Assembly: GCA_038503065.1 (NCBI GenBank)
Contig: JBCAMK010000020.1
Coordinates: 1,426,001 to 1,490,000, forward strand
DNA from: Paragyromitra xinjiangensis
Taxonomy: Eukaryota > Ascomycota > Pezizomycetes > Pezizales > Discinaceae
DNA: 64,000 bases
Direction of reading: 5' to 3'
The notes beneath the pieces are model-generated. The model was not told the origin of the DNA, did no database searches, and saw nothing but the letters and a program-made list of their open reading frames with translations. The translations under genes were made by a program, and so were the position numbers. Shown here in pieces: positions 11,040-22,182 of this stretch (position 1 is the first letter of the stretch; each line of letters opens with the position of its first letter).

Positions 11040-14000
11040 TCAATCGATGTACGAAATGGGGGTTATTGACTTCCTACCTGAGGAGATCGACAACTTAGCT
11101 CCATTTTCTCTTAGCATATTGATGATAGTCTTGTTTTTCTTGGAAACTGCCGCCTGTAGTGCATTTCCATATTTGCCACCCTGGGCGTTAATGTCGGCTC
11201 CGTTCTGCAACAGCAGTTTTACCACTTCCTCGCTCCTCCCGTAAGCTGCTGCCTGCAGTGCATTTCCGTAATAGCCACCCTGGGTGTTGACGTCCGCTTC
11301 GTTCTGCAGCAGCAGTTCTACTATTTTCTTGTGTCCTCCCTCAGCTGCTGCCTGCAGTGCATTTCCGTATCTGCCACCCTGGGTGTTGACGTCGGCTCCA
11401 TTCTGCAGCAGCAGTTCTACCATTTTCTCGCGTCCCCTCGAAGCTGCTGCCTGCAGTGCATATCCGTAATAGCCACCCTGGGTGTTGACGTCGGCTCCGT
11501 TCTGCAGCAGCAGTTCTACCGTTTTCTCGTGTCCCCTCTCAGCTGCTGCCTGCAGTGCATATCCGTATTCGCCACCCTGGGTGTTGACATCGGCTCCGTT
11601 CTGCAGCAGCAGTTCTACTATTTTCTCGTGTCCCCTCAAAGCTGCTGCCTGCAGTACATTTCCGTATCTGCCACCCTGGGTGTTGGCATTGGCTCCGTTC
11701 TGCAGCAGCAGTTCTACCATTTTCTCGTGTCCCCTCTCAGCTGCTGCCTGCAGGGCATATCCGTATTCGCCACCCTGGGTGTTGACATCGGCTCCGTTCT
11801 GCAGCAGCAGTTCTACCATTTTCTCGTGTCCCCTCGAAGCTGCTGCCTGCAGGGCATATCCGTATCTGCCACCCTGGGTGTTGACGTCGGCTCCGTTCTG
11901 CAGCAGCAGTTCTACCATTTTCTCGTGTCCCCTCGAAGCTGCTGCCTGCAGTGCATATCCGTATTCGCCACCCTGGGTGTTGACGTCGGCTCCGTTCTGC
12001 AGCAGCAGTTCTACTATTTTCTCGTGTCCCCTCTCAGCTGCTGCCTGCAGTGCATATCCGTATTCGCCACCCTGGGTGTTGACATCGGCTCCGTTCTGCA
12101 GCAGCAGTTCTACTATTTTCTCGTGTCCCCTCTCAGCTGCTGCCTGCAGTACATTTCCGTATCTGCCACCCTGGGTGTTGGCATTGGCTCCGTTCTGCAG
12201 CAGCAGTTCTACCATTTTCTCGTGTCCCCTCTCAGCTGCTGCCTGCAGGGCATATCCGTATCTGCCACCCTGGGTGTTGACATCGGCTCCGTTCTGCAGC
12301 AGCAGTTCTACCATTTTCTCGTGTCCCCTCTCAGCTGCTGCCTGCAGGGCATATCCGTATCTGCCACCCTGGGTGTTGACATCGGCTCCGTTCTGCAGCA
12401 GCAGTTCTACTATTTTCTCGCTCCCCCTCTCAGCTGCTGCATGCAGTGCATATCCGTATCTGCCCTTGGCGTTGACGTCGGCTCCGTTCTGCAGCAGCAG
12501 TTCTACTATTTTCTCGTGCCCCCCCGAAGCTGCTGCCTGCAGTGCATTTCCGTATTTGCCACCCTTGGCGTTGACGTTGGCTCCGTCCTGCAGCAGCAGT
12601 TTTACTATTTTCTCGTGTCCCTGAGAAGCTGCTGCCTGCAGTGCATTTCCGTATTCGCCACCCTTGGCGTTGACGTTGGCTCCGTTCTGCAGCAGCAGTT
12701 CTACCATTTTCTCGTGTCCCTGAGAAGCTGCTGCCTGCAGTGCATTTCCGAAATAGCCACCCTTGGCGTTGACCTTCACCCCTTTCCTTAACAAGGCTCT
12801 GACGGTACAATGATGTCCCTTTAAACTTGCTAGATACAAAGCTCTTTGACGAATTTCAGCGCTTAACGTTTTGAAATTGTACATATCAATCAACTTCTCG
12901 CCGAATCCAAACACGCAAGAGGCTAGCAGCGGAAGAAGGGGTTCGGATATTTCTTCGATACTCTGCTTGAAATCGTAGTCGTTAACACCTTCGGCAGATT
13001 TAACCCATTGGACATATTCTGTGCTTGGCGCACACAAAGATCCACAGAATCTCATTATCGAATCTAATAGTCTGCTGTCTGCTTTTTGATCGGAACATAA
13101 CCGAACATGTGTCACCCAATAACGAATTGTGTATCTGGCAATGCGTGTGTCAAAGATGTCGTTATAAGCCCTGGAATCTTGGGTGAAAGCTGAGCCTGGA
13201 CCTGTTGCCCAAAATTCCGGGTTGGCTAGTTGAGAAAGGCAAAATTCTGCTGCCATGCGGTTGATATCATGGGTGTTGAAAGGGTGGTTAACGCCATGGG
13301 TGTTATCATCGTATTGCTCGAGAAACTCCCGCACCGACAAATGCGCGAATTGCACCACGTTTGACTGACGGTCATGAGTCAAAAGATTGCAGCAGACTTG
13401 AAATAAATTCTCGATGCTCAATCTGCATACGACGCCCGATTCTTCAGATGCCTGTGAAGAAACTATGAAAGCTAATTCGTCGGGTTGAAGAGGTCGACAT
13501 GAGCACATCACCCACATTATTGCTTTCTGTGCTAAACCCGGACTACTAGCTTCTTGCAATAAAATGCGCTGGTATATCTCGGAGTATGTTTCTCTCAAAG
13601 TTTTTGGAAGCTTTCCTAGTCTTATCCGGACATCGGACTCCACTGTCATAGCACAAAGCTGTTTTATCTGGAGGCTAACCCACAAAAACCTATGTAGAAA
13701 AATGCATTAGTGATTAGGATTATTGTGGTATTATTGTAACCTCTAAATCTAGAGATGCCTCGATAATAACACGGAAGAAGGAGAAATGGAGAGCATACAT
13801 TCCATGAGATCCATTGATAAGAGAGTGTATCATGCTTTCCCTTAGATCATCGGTGACTTGACCTCTCAACAACGTCTTCTCCTTAATACAACTGGTGACT
13901 TCTGAATGCACAAAACATTTGATGTCCCCGGTATTGTCACTTGCTTCGATATAGAGGTTAGGCGAATTTTCGAGTCGGAGCACAATATCGCCGTCATCTC

Positions 14001-16012
14001 TGCTGGAAACGAAGATTTTTACTGGTTTTATGGAAGAGTCCATGATTTCGGTTAACGCGCGGAGAAACCTTGCCCGTTTGTCTGCATCGCACTCGTCCAG
14101 AGCATCGATGATTATCGTAGTTTGCGGATATATATTGACGAGCGAGTTGATCAAACCCAAGCTTTCCTCAAATCTTAACAGCCCTGACGAGAAATCTTCT
14201 TTCTTCCTAGCCTCATAAACCTTGAGTACTGGGTCCTGCAGTGGTCCATCTCGCAAGTAAGATAGTTGCTTAACGATGGTCCTCATTATCACATCCGGAT
14301 TACTTGGGCCCGCTGCATCGCGCTTGCAGTAGAAATATGCAAGGGCTTCATTGCTGCTGGAGGTTTTCTTGAGCAGATCATCGACTATCATTGACCTGCG
14401 ATTTGTCATATTTCATTAGTACGAGGGTTAGAAAATAGTTTAAGCTAGGGTAGTTACGTGAGTTTTGTTTTCCCTGCGCCGGCTACCGTGCAAAGCAAAA
14501 ATTAGAGTCGAAGCTTTTGGATATGTGAGGGTATGCATCAGTCCACTTACGTATTCCGTGAAGCCACAGAATAGTCGATTTCTTCGACTGCTTCCATTCA
14601 CAAAACTCTTTTTTTCTGAGAAGCCATTCACCAGTTCCCTCTAAGCGACCTTCGCTAGCGTCTAGATGATTATCCCTATATTCGATAGTGGATAGCCACT
14701 GGAGAATTTTTGCTCGTTCCGGATCTGATAGAGGTGTATTGGTTAGAAAAAGCCAATGAAGCCTGAATGCTGTTTGTTCCTTAAAAAGGGAAGTGGTGTG
14801 AATACGTACCATCTGGTGTCCTCAACTGCTTCCAATTCTCGAGGATCCTTTTTGGGGCGCCTTCTACCATCAAGGAAATGTGCTCGGACACTTTCCTGAA
14901 TGTATACTCTTGGGCAAAGCTATATTTCACCATAGTGATGTGATCCTTTCCAATATCTACAGTTTCTGCATCAATAGCTCCAGCTACAACTGCAGATGGT
15001 TTTGGAACCATCTATACCGAGTGTTAATATCTTCCAACCTTTAATTTCATTAGGGTAAGGGTTATTACCAAAATGCTCTTCCCGGATGATGTGATTGTGG
15101 GTGACGTCTCGTAGAAAAAAATGGTTTTGAATCCCCCACTGATAGGTAAATATTGACTCAGCTGTTGCTGTATCCATGCCGAATGTCTGGTGAGATCCCT
15201 ACGGACAGTCTTGTTGGTATGATTGAACGCTGAATCGAGATCAACGAGTAAACTTTCTCCGCCTTGGTGGGGAGTCCCAAAGAATAAGATCCCATAGGTC
15301 GAAAGTTTGATCTCTTTGTGGTGTGAAAGATGACTCGAGTGAGTTGATTCAGCATAGATAAGTGCCTATATAATAAGTTAGCGTGAGAATAATTTCTGAG
15401 TATGGATACAAACGCTTTTGACGATGATGCCACCTAGACTATGAGCGATGAAGATAATTGGGCGCTTGTTGTCTATCTGCAAAAAATTAGCAGAGATCGA
15501 TTATATTTCGTAGCGAGGTGCTAACCTTATTTTTCCTCCTCTCAAGACTGAGTTCTGAAACAAGCGACTCGCCGACATCAAATACCTGTCGATTCCCAGT
15601 ATCATACCCGAAGGACAAGACGCGAGCCTGTGGAACTTCATTCGGGAGGAGATCGCGGAGCCAAAGAACGTTGTTCTCGGCAGTCCAAGTATACTCCCGG
15701 TGGCCGTTAAATCCGTGAACGGCAATTATACTAGTTTGATAACATAAGCGCTTAGCTTTTCTGTAAGGTTCGAACTAAGGTACCGTACTCAACAACTGGA
15801 TTTTCCCCCGGGCTAAGTAGCTTCAAGCCGTACTGATCCCGTGTAGCATTTTCGGGGTGGTTGTGGTTCGAGTTGGGCTACCAGCATACGTAAACAGCTG
15901 CAGATTCGCGGGAAGGGTCTACGCGACGTACCATTCGGTATCTAGCTGAACTCGAGCTCTCTCCTCTCCTCTCCTCATCCTCCTCACTATTTCGTGGTTT
16001 AGAGTTTGCCAT
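11040..16012 (-). CDS. hydrolase-NACHT-ankyrin NLR-like receptor
   Basis: My model has ten exons: 15932-16012, 15789-15877, 15526-15730, 15414-15476, 15069-15365, 14810-15011, 14551-14724, 14458-14482, 13799-14395, 11040-13689 (1460 aa). All phases agree. Residues about 55-250 form an alpha/beta hydrolase (DIIAVHGFNGHREYTW, nucleophile elbow AHSLGG with Ser138, FFGTPHQGG). A NACHT NTPase follows with Walker A GIPGAGKT (369-376) and Walker B IIIDALDECD. A helical arm and about 18 ankyrin repeats complete it. Such proteins are fungal NLR-like STAND receptors used in non-self recognition; the hydrolase is the presumed effector and the repeats the sensor. The ATG at 16012 is preferred over an in-frame one at 16234 because the extension looks non-coding. 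No inactivating change is seen. Confidence 0.88.
11139..12719 (-). repeat. 16 tandem 99-bp ankyrin units
   Basis: Within the last exon, 1581 bp encode 16 consecutive 33-residue ankyrin units (one unit lacks a single residue). The core GHEKxVELLLQNGADVNTQG is almost unchanged from unit to unit. Variation sits at a few sites: R/E/Y/K after the double Gly, Y/N after YG, D/N and V/A in the loop, and ER/SR/LR at the end. The nucleotide identity is also very high, implying recent expansion or gene conversion. Confidence 0.93.
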
Positions 16013-16317
16013 ATCCCAGGACTGCAATTTCATGTATAAGTGATTGAATCTAGCAGCGATGATGGGGTTGTAGGCGAGGCGACTTTCCAGAGAGAAACGA
16101 GGCTGAGATTGTTGTTGATGTATCTGTGCTACCACAATGATTTCCCGGGATCGTTTGGTACTTAGAGTATAGAAACCCCCGCTGGGGTATGAGCTGTCGG
16201 CGACAAGACTTGGTTGCTTATTTGAAGAACACAAATTCCCACCAAACCCAGAGCTCCGATCCTCTCAGCCTCCTTGCTCTAGACGTAAAAGGTTTGGGCT
16301 GAAGCCGGCTTTGAATA

Positions 16318-16609
16318 CAGTCGCCCCCGGCCTGATGGCGTGTCTGGTCAGTTGGCGGACCTGATTATACCCACGCAAATGCACATAGAGCCACCTTAAC
16401 AAAGTTTGCAAAGTGGTAATTAAGAAAATTATAGTCAATACTAGACTAATTAGAATATCAGCATCTTGTAGTCACTCCCCTCTTGCTATAGTGGATTTCC
16501 TATTGACTGGCTACAACCATAAGTTTTACCCAATCGAACCTTCTCGCTAGCTGAGAGGTGGCCCGTGTCCGCCAACTGACCAGGCGCGCCATCAGGCCGG
16601 GGGTGACTG
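16318..16609. mobile_element. 292-bp MITE with TA duplication (A)
   Basis: The ends are about 45-bp inverted repeats: left CAGTCGCCCCCGGCCTGATG, right reversed CAGTCACCCCCGGCCTGATG, both continuing to GTTGGCGGAC. Each side is flanked by TA. A CAGT start, TA target and no coding capacity indicate a non-autonomous Tc1/mariner element. It lies just upstream of the hydrolase-NACHT-ankyrin gene. Confidence 0.85.
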
Positions 16610-16617
16610 TACTGTTA

Positions 16618-16902
16618 CTCTATCCCTTAGTCCGGTAAAAAATGCTGACCCCCCTTGTCGCTGTGGCTCAGCTGAAGATTGTGTACACTAACTAGATATA
16701 GTAGGCATGATCTACCGAACGCCAGTAATGTAGGTTAAGGTCATGGTCAGGGTGCAAAGAACTATGCTCAGGTGTTTCGTTCCCCAAGTTCAACACATCA
16801 TACCTCCTATGCCTGGTTAGTAGTCTCAGTTTTGCTCACTCGACCAATAAGAAGACTCGCCCCCGACAGGGGGGGTCAGCTTTACCGGACTAAGGGATAG
16901 AG
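16618..16902. mobile_element. 285-bp MITE with TA duplication (B)
   Basis: The left end is CTCTATCCCTTAGTCCGGTA and the right end is its near-perfect inverse. Inside both ends is a CTGACCCCCC / GGGGGGTCAG block. TA flanks both sides. Only 8 bp separate it from element A. Related copies lie at 49834-49903 and 55331-55435. Confidence 0.85.
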
Positions 16903-17727
16903 TAAGATGAGGCGAAAAGGGCTTGTTCTAGCTGAATCGATATGATTGGGCCTCCAGGATATTTACATGCTGCCGTGGACAGCAAAGAGTCCTTCAGTGC
17001 ATATGCAACAGCAGAGGTCCGATTGTTGCGTATAGCCGCGTCCCAAATACCTTTGCACCCCAAGACTACTACAACCAAATAATGCAAGCTGGAGAATAGA
17101 AAGTAGAAAGAGAACATGGATACAAATAAACATACTAAATGAAATATTACCACTTTATATGAAACTACAGCCTAATCCGTCGGTAGTTGAGCTTGGTAGC
17201 GGTGGAGGTGTGAAGACTTTCGGAACGTCGCGGCTGTACTCTATTCGTATTCTTGTAATGATTTTAAAATGGGCTGCCTCTGCATTCCATACAAAATAAC
17301 CTTCTTCAGGATGGTTTGTATGGTATGCAGACCTAGCCGTTTTAAAAACCCCACGAGAGTAGGTACACTTAGAGCAGAAGTTGTGAAATACGATATTTCA
17401 GATTTGATTGTTGGAGACCTCTCGTCAGCACTTCTCTTGTGACACAAACTTTTGAGGCTGCGATTTTCCGACCCCGAAAAGACCACTACTCGGGGGCAGG
17501 CCATAAGTACCCGGAAATGTGAACTGCATGTAGACTGCTCTGGCCGGTTAGACCTTCAAAATTTACCTGACCTACCAATTAGCCAAAGACCCAAAGCCCT
17601 CCTGCAGCTTACGTCTTTAGGTATTTATGGAGAAAAGGGTGGGCGGGGGAAATGATAGGATAGCCCCGCACCCCCAGCACTCTTTTGGCTCCTGACCTGA
17701 GTCTTATCTCAAGAGGAATTCGAAAGG
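16903..17727. other. intergenic, nothing supported
   Basis: About 800 bp between MITE B and the hydrolase-only gene. Two minus-strand frames of 87 codons exist; one ends inside the MITE and neither shows a domain. Confidence 0.4.
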
Positions 17728-19003
17728 ATGGCAAGCTCCCTGAGAAGAGCCTGGGTGAGATCTGGGCGACCCAGCAACGAAGTTAAGGTTTGTCGCAGCA
17801 AGATATTGAGTTATTTTTAGTCAGATCTTTGTCGCTGATTTCTCGAAGGAACCAAATCCTATTCCCGAAATTCCTGATATCGAAGAGCCCCTGGAGGAAG
17901 ATTATGGCCTTAAGGTGCTAGTTCAAGGACAAGATCCTGTGGTCGAGTAAGCCAGACTTTCGCCTAGGGATATTCTTTCTGATCATCCTGCTAACTGCTA
18001 TCATGTTCTCGGTAACCTAGTATCATTGCGATCCACGGCATTAATGGCCATCGCGAAAGGACCTGGACTGCAAGCGATGGCATTTTGTGGCTGCGAGATC
18101 TTCTGCCTGAAGTCATCCCCAACGCTCGCATAATCACATACGGGTACAATGCAAACACCCACAGTAGGTCGGAGCTGTCGTCTCAGTTTCTTTACGACCA
18201 TGCAACTGCGTTTGTGAGTGACTTATCACTCATGAGACGGATGAGCCGGGTATGTGATGCACGTGAAACATAGGATGCGATCTCATACTGATGTATTGCC
18301 AGACCACACGACGACCCATAATATTCGTAGCGCACAGTCTCGGAGGGATTATCGTCAAAAGCGTATGTACCCATACTTTGGTCGCTAACTGTACTAATTA
18401 GTGACATAATTGTATAGGCCCTGATACACTGCGATTCCACCCGCAGAGGACAACTAGAACACCATAAATGGATAAAAGAATCGACTTACGGGATTCTCTT
18501 CTTTGGAACACCTCATCAGGGAGGAGAAGGAGTCTCTTTAGGAAAATTAATTGTCAATGTCGGTTCAATCTTCCTCCACACCGATAGTAGAATCCTAAAA
18601 CATCTCGCACGGGATTCTGAGTGGTTGCAGCAGCAGATGGGCCAATATCTGCCTATCTGTAGCTCATTTGTCACAAAATTCTTCTATGAGGTCTATGCTA
18701 CACCACTCGCTGCTGGAAAGTCCATGGTTGTGAGTGTCCCTCTATATCGGGAGCGGGAGTTGTAGGGCTAAGATGTTACAGATTGTCCCTAAGCCGTCTG
18801 CGGTGGTCCCTGGGCAAACTAATTCCGAAGCTATTTCTATCAATAAGAACCATAGGGAAATGGTTAGGTTCAGCTCTTCAGAGGAGAGTGACTTCAAAAA
18901 GGTGTCGGGTCACCTCTGGTTGATGACAGAAGAAGCTCCAGGGGTTATCAAACGGCAGTGGCAGTGGTTGGACGACGCCGAGGCTGTGCTATTCACAAGA
19001 TAG
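17728..19003 (+). CDS. hydrolase-only NLR N-terminal paralogue
   Basis: My model has six exons: 17728-17787, 17825-17946, 18021-18249, 18303-18362, 18418-18729, 18782-19003 (334 aa). It parallels residues about 30-310 of the neighbouring receptor: DYGLKVL, IIAIHGINGHRERTW, WLRDLLPEVIPNARI, AHSLGG with the catalytic Ser, STYGILFFGTPHQGG, IVPKPSAVV. Four introns sit at the same codons and phases as in that gene. The reading frame ends with TAG exactly where the NACHT region would start, and no NACHT or ankyrin sequence follows. So it is either a truncated receptor or a free-standing effector hydrolase. The first intron would be only 37 nt, so the 5' end is the least certain part. Confidence 0.78.
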
Positions 19004-21812
19004 CTATATTTTGTTACGTCTTTCTTAGAACGGCTCGGGGGTGCGGATGGGAAAGGGACGTGACAGTGGGCATCTTGATATCAGAAGGAGGCTCAGCAGC
19101 TAGCTAGAATCAAATTACAGAAGGCAGCAACTTTCTTTATCCCAGCAGTGATCCGGAGTGCTCCTGGGAGTCAGGCAGCTGTAAATCCAATAATAGTAAT
19201 TAATGTCACTAAACTCCGGCTGAGTTTTGGCCAATATTATGTTCGAACGTGGTGACTTGCTTATTTGCAGTCTCAAAAGAACTATCGCTGAAACCCTAAC
19301 CCTGACATTGAGAATATTTCTCATCTAGCAAAATAAACCAGTTGTAATCCAAGAGACGAGCTCTCATAGCTGGCGTGTGCAAGAGAATCTTAGGTGATGT
19401 AGGTTTATTGTAAGGGTTGAAATGATATTTAGCTCTTGACACTACCATCAGTATTGATACATACTTTGCTGTGGTTGGGCCCGCAGAATGGTTTTTCATG
19501 ATAATACTGCCACAGGTTGTATCTTATGAGGTGAACGGTGGTCGTCGCGTAAATTTTCACTCATCCTTTAATTAGTCTTCTGCACATGCTTTTATTGAGT
19601 CCATCGAGTCAATGCGTGTAGCTTATCCTCGGAAATTCGGTTTTGTTTTCGGCACTTCCCGTAAGGCCTTAGGCTCTGGTAGTCCGCAGAACGTAAGGAA
19701 GAAGAGTTAGGGAGCCTAGAAAGTGTATGAATTGATGATGGAAAGAAACAGAGAAGTCACTTGATTTATACATCTCGTGGCCGAGCCACCTTACGTAACA
19801 ACGGCTCGTGACACTTCCAGTCACGTAGATAGCGTTAGCGTGAGAACCGGACTCATGGTTCTATCTATAGTAGACTTTGAGGCATTTGCTACTTCCTATA
19901 AAAAAGATACGTAAAGGGAAAGGTGTGAGGGGTTCGCCATAAGATATCACTCGCAGAAAATGGACACTACCTAGCTTGGGAGAAGATCTGTATAGTCTAT
20001 GGAATTTAGGCACAAGTTTTCGGGTAGTAAGGGTTTGAGTATCCGATCTGCATCATTTCTTTTGATTGTATGGCGTTTACATATCGAGCAACTGATACTG
20101 GGATCTGGCGAAAGCGTATCTCGTAGGAACAGCCTCTACCTTCGCTTAGTGGGTAGATGCTAGAGGCACAAGGGGGGGCGAGATGCATTCCCTGGGGGCA
20201 TCTGCTTCGATTTTTCACTAGTTAACGTTGGTATTTCTCATAGATTATTGCTGGGCTCGACCATAGACAACTCTACGGTCACAAGGTAAGCAGTGAGCCA
20301 CGTATTAAGCGCTCCACTGACTGATCTGATTGTCATTAAGGTGTAACCCTTGCCAAGCTTGATATTTCAAGCGACTTAGATGCCCTGAGCAAATATGGTT
20401 ATATAAACCGTCACCGATATCATGCTAAGGGTCTAGGCCCCCAGGCTCCCCTGTGGATAATTCACTGTTAGCTTGCAGTTCAATATTATTTTCATACGGG
20501 GTCACCTACTGCAGCTGGATATCAAGAGTCTAAATATGGGACATGGGGCTGTATTACCTTCTCCAAGCCCCGGTATCCGAATTGGGTTTAAGCTAATGTA
20601 AGTTTAACTATTATGTCATCTAATAAAAAATTTCTTACGCCCGACCCAGCTGAGGTATGGATTTTAGGCAACGAAGTAGTAGGACCGATAAGTCCTAATT
20701 ACACTCCCACTATTGGAACCGTTGGCCAGCTACTAAGAAAATAATGAGAAGTGATGTAACACTCTTATTCTTATGAATCCTATCAGGATCAAAAGGATGA
20801 GCTACCACCCCGCAAGGAGGTTAGCGCGTAGGACTGCCAATGATTTTTATGAGGGTTTTACTCCCCGCATTCAACCCATCAATCGATTCGGAACATTATC
20901 ACGACAAGTACTGAGTGGCACCGCATGCTTGTCGGAGGTAACGTGTAACTAGCTTGAACCCATCTACTTGGACTTATTGGCAAACGGGAGAGTCACTACC
21001 GTAGGAAGTCGAGTGAGGGAACATCATGTTAAGACGTTGAAATTACCTCTACAGGTAAGGCGGTAGAAAATTTTCGCCGTGCTTTAGCCCCTGTTAACGC
21101 TTTGCCTATAGAAGCAATTCTAACGTCTGAGCGTGAGGTTCCTAATACAGTACTTGAGGTAAAATTAGCGTAGCAACTGCAGGGCCCTACATGTATAACT
21201 GTGGCTACAATCGCTGGTGTTAAGTTGGGTTATGGGGCGGAAGAACTAGGGAGAACCCGTCCACCAATCACAAGTTGGCAAATTTTTCAATGTTGGTTAG
21301 ATATTTTTATCTATGTTTGTTTTCTTTTTTATACGTGGCTTGAGTTTATGTATAGCGGATAGCCAAGTAGGGTCCTTGCCTTTTCGTACCTCGGCCGGCT
21401 GTTTCCACAAACGTCTCCGCCAGAAATAACTAAGATTACGCTACCACAGTTGAATGGCTCCATGTATAATAGGCAAAGATTTTCGTTGCAATATTTACTA
21501 ACGAGTAACAAGTAATTCATAAGACCACGAGATAGTGAGTTCTCAAGCCCAGCTTCCGGTTTTCCCCCTACTGGTATACCCACATGCACAGATATCCATC
21601 TTCCACATCTTAAAACCCACCCATTGAAACTCTCTTTCAAATCTAAGAATAGCAAATAAAAGAAGAAATAACATCGTTCCATAAGGAAACTCCCCCAGAA
21701 AGCTGGGAGTATCCGGGATAACCGACAGGCAACGCGCCAGATGGGGAACTGACGGTCTGGCAATTATAGGCCCTTTTCATTCTTTTAGCAGGCGCACGAG
21801 AGCATTTATGGT
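19004..21812. other. gene-poor stretch with possible relic coding
   Basis: No intact gene is supported. Between about 20340 and 21170 several short plus-strand stretches look coding and are separated by intron-like signals: a 43-codon frame from the ATG at 20612, one near 20839 and one near 21058 ending in ...TVLEVKLA. I cannot join them into one frame or name a family. A two-unit CCCTAA motif is at 19294-19303. Confidence 0.3.
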
Positions 21813-22182
21813 TCAGGAAGGAAGTGATGCATACGGATAGAAAAGACAAGTGCCTTCACCCTGGTCGGGACCAATTGCAGAGATTCTATCATTGTAATCG
21901 TCTGGGACGTTATAGCAAACACCGTATTCGTAGCGCTGATACAAGCAAGGTGGACCCCACTCAAAAGCCTGGCAGTAATAGAGGCCGATATCGGAGGAGC
22001 GGGCTCCGATATCCCCCGTAGCTCTCTGGAGATGTGTTAGAAGGTATACTAAACGCAATGCAGTGATTAGATAGATGAAAACTAACTTCCTGAAGTTCGT
22101 TGCCTTCGTTGTCAACCGGAGCAGCGGTAACAGCCAAAGCTAGAAGGGCAATAAAGGCGGTGGAGAAAGTGGGAATCTTCAT
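21813..22182 (-). CDS. small secreted beta/gamma-crystallin-like protein
   Basis: Two exons, 22087-22182 and 21813-22025, give 102 aa; the 61-nt intron has a CTAAC branch site. Residues 1-20 form a signal peptide (MKIPTFSTAFIALLALAVTA followed by AP). The mature part has four Cys (LYYCQ, GPPCLY, YGVCYNVP, GTCLFY) and the spacing DDYNDRISAIGPDQG. That pattern is common in small secreted proteins of plant-associated fungi with a crystallin-like C...C...C-x-N-x-P...ND-x-I-S-x-x-G-P-D layout. These are usually called candidate effectors; the role is not established. The intron phase and frame agree exactly, so I trust the model. Confidence 0.8.

Noticed and set aside
11139..12719. Regular tandem repeats that could be mistaken for a CRISPR array
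   Set aside because: Units are contiguous, 99 bp, without spacers, and encode ankyrin repeats in a eukaryote.
11331..12791. Long plus-strand open frames (up to 486 codons) rich in CCLQ and SSSST
   Set aside because: They run antisense through the 99-bp ankyrin array. Because the unit is a multiple of three, any stop-free frame stays open. They are shadows.
16013..16234. In-frame extension of the first receptor to an ATG at 16234
   Set aside because: Composition looks untranslated and related proteins begin 30-60 residues before the DQYGLKLL motif, which fits the ATG at 16012.
16890..17153. 87-codon minus-strand frame with a hydrophobic N-terminus
   Set aside because: Its 3' end lies in the MITE B terminal repeat, so the frame is likely fortuitous.
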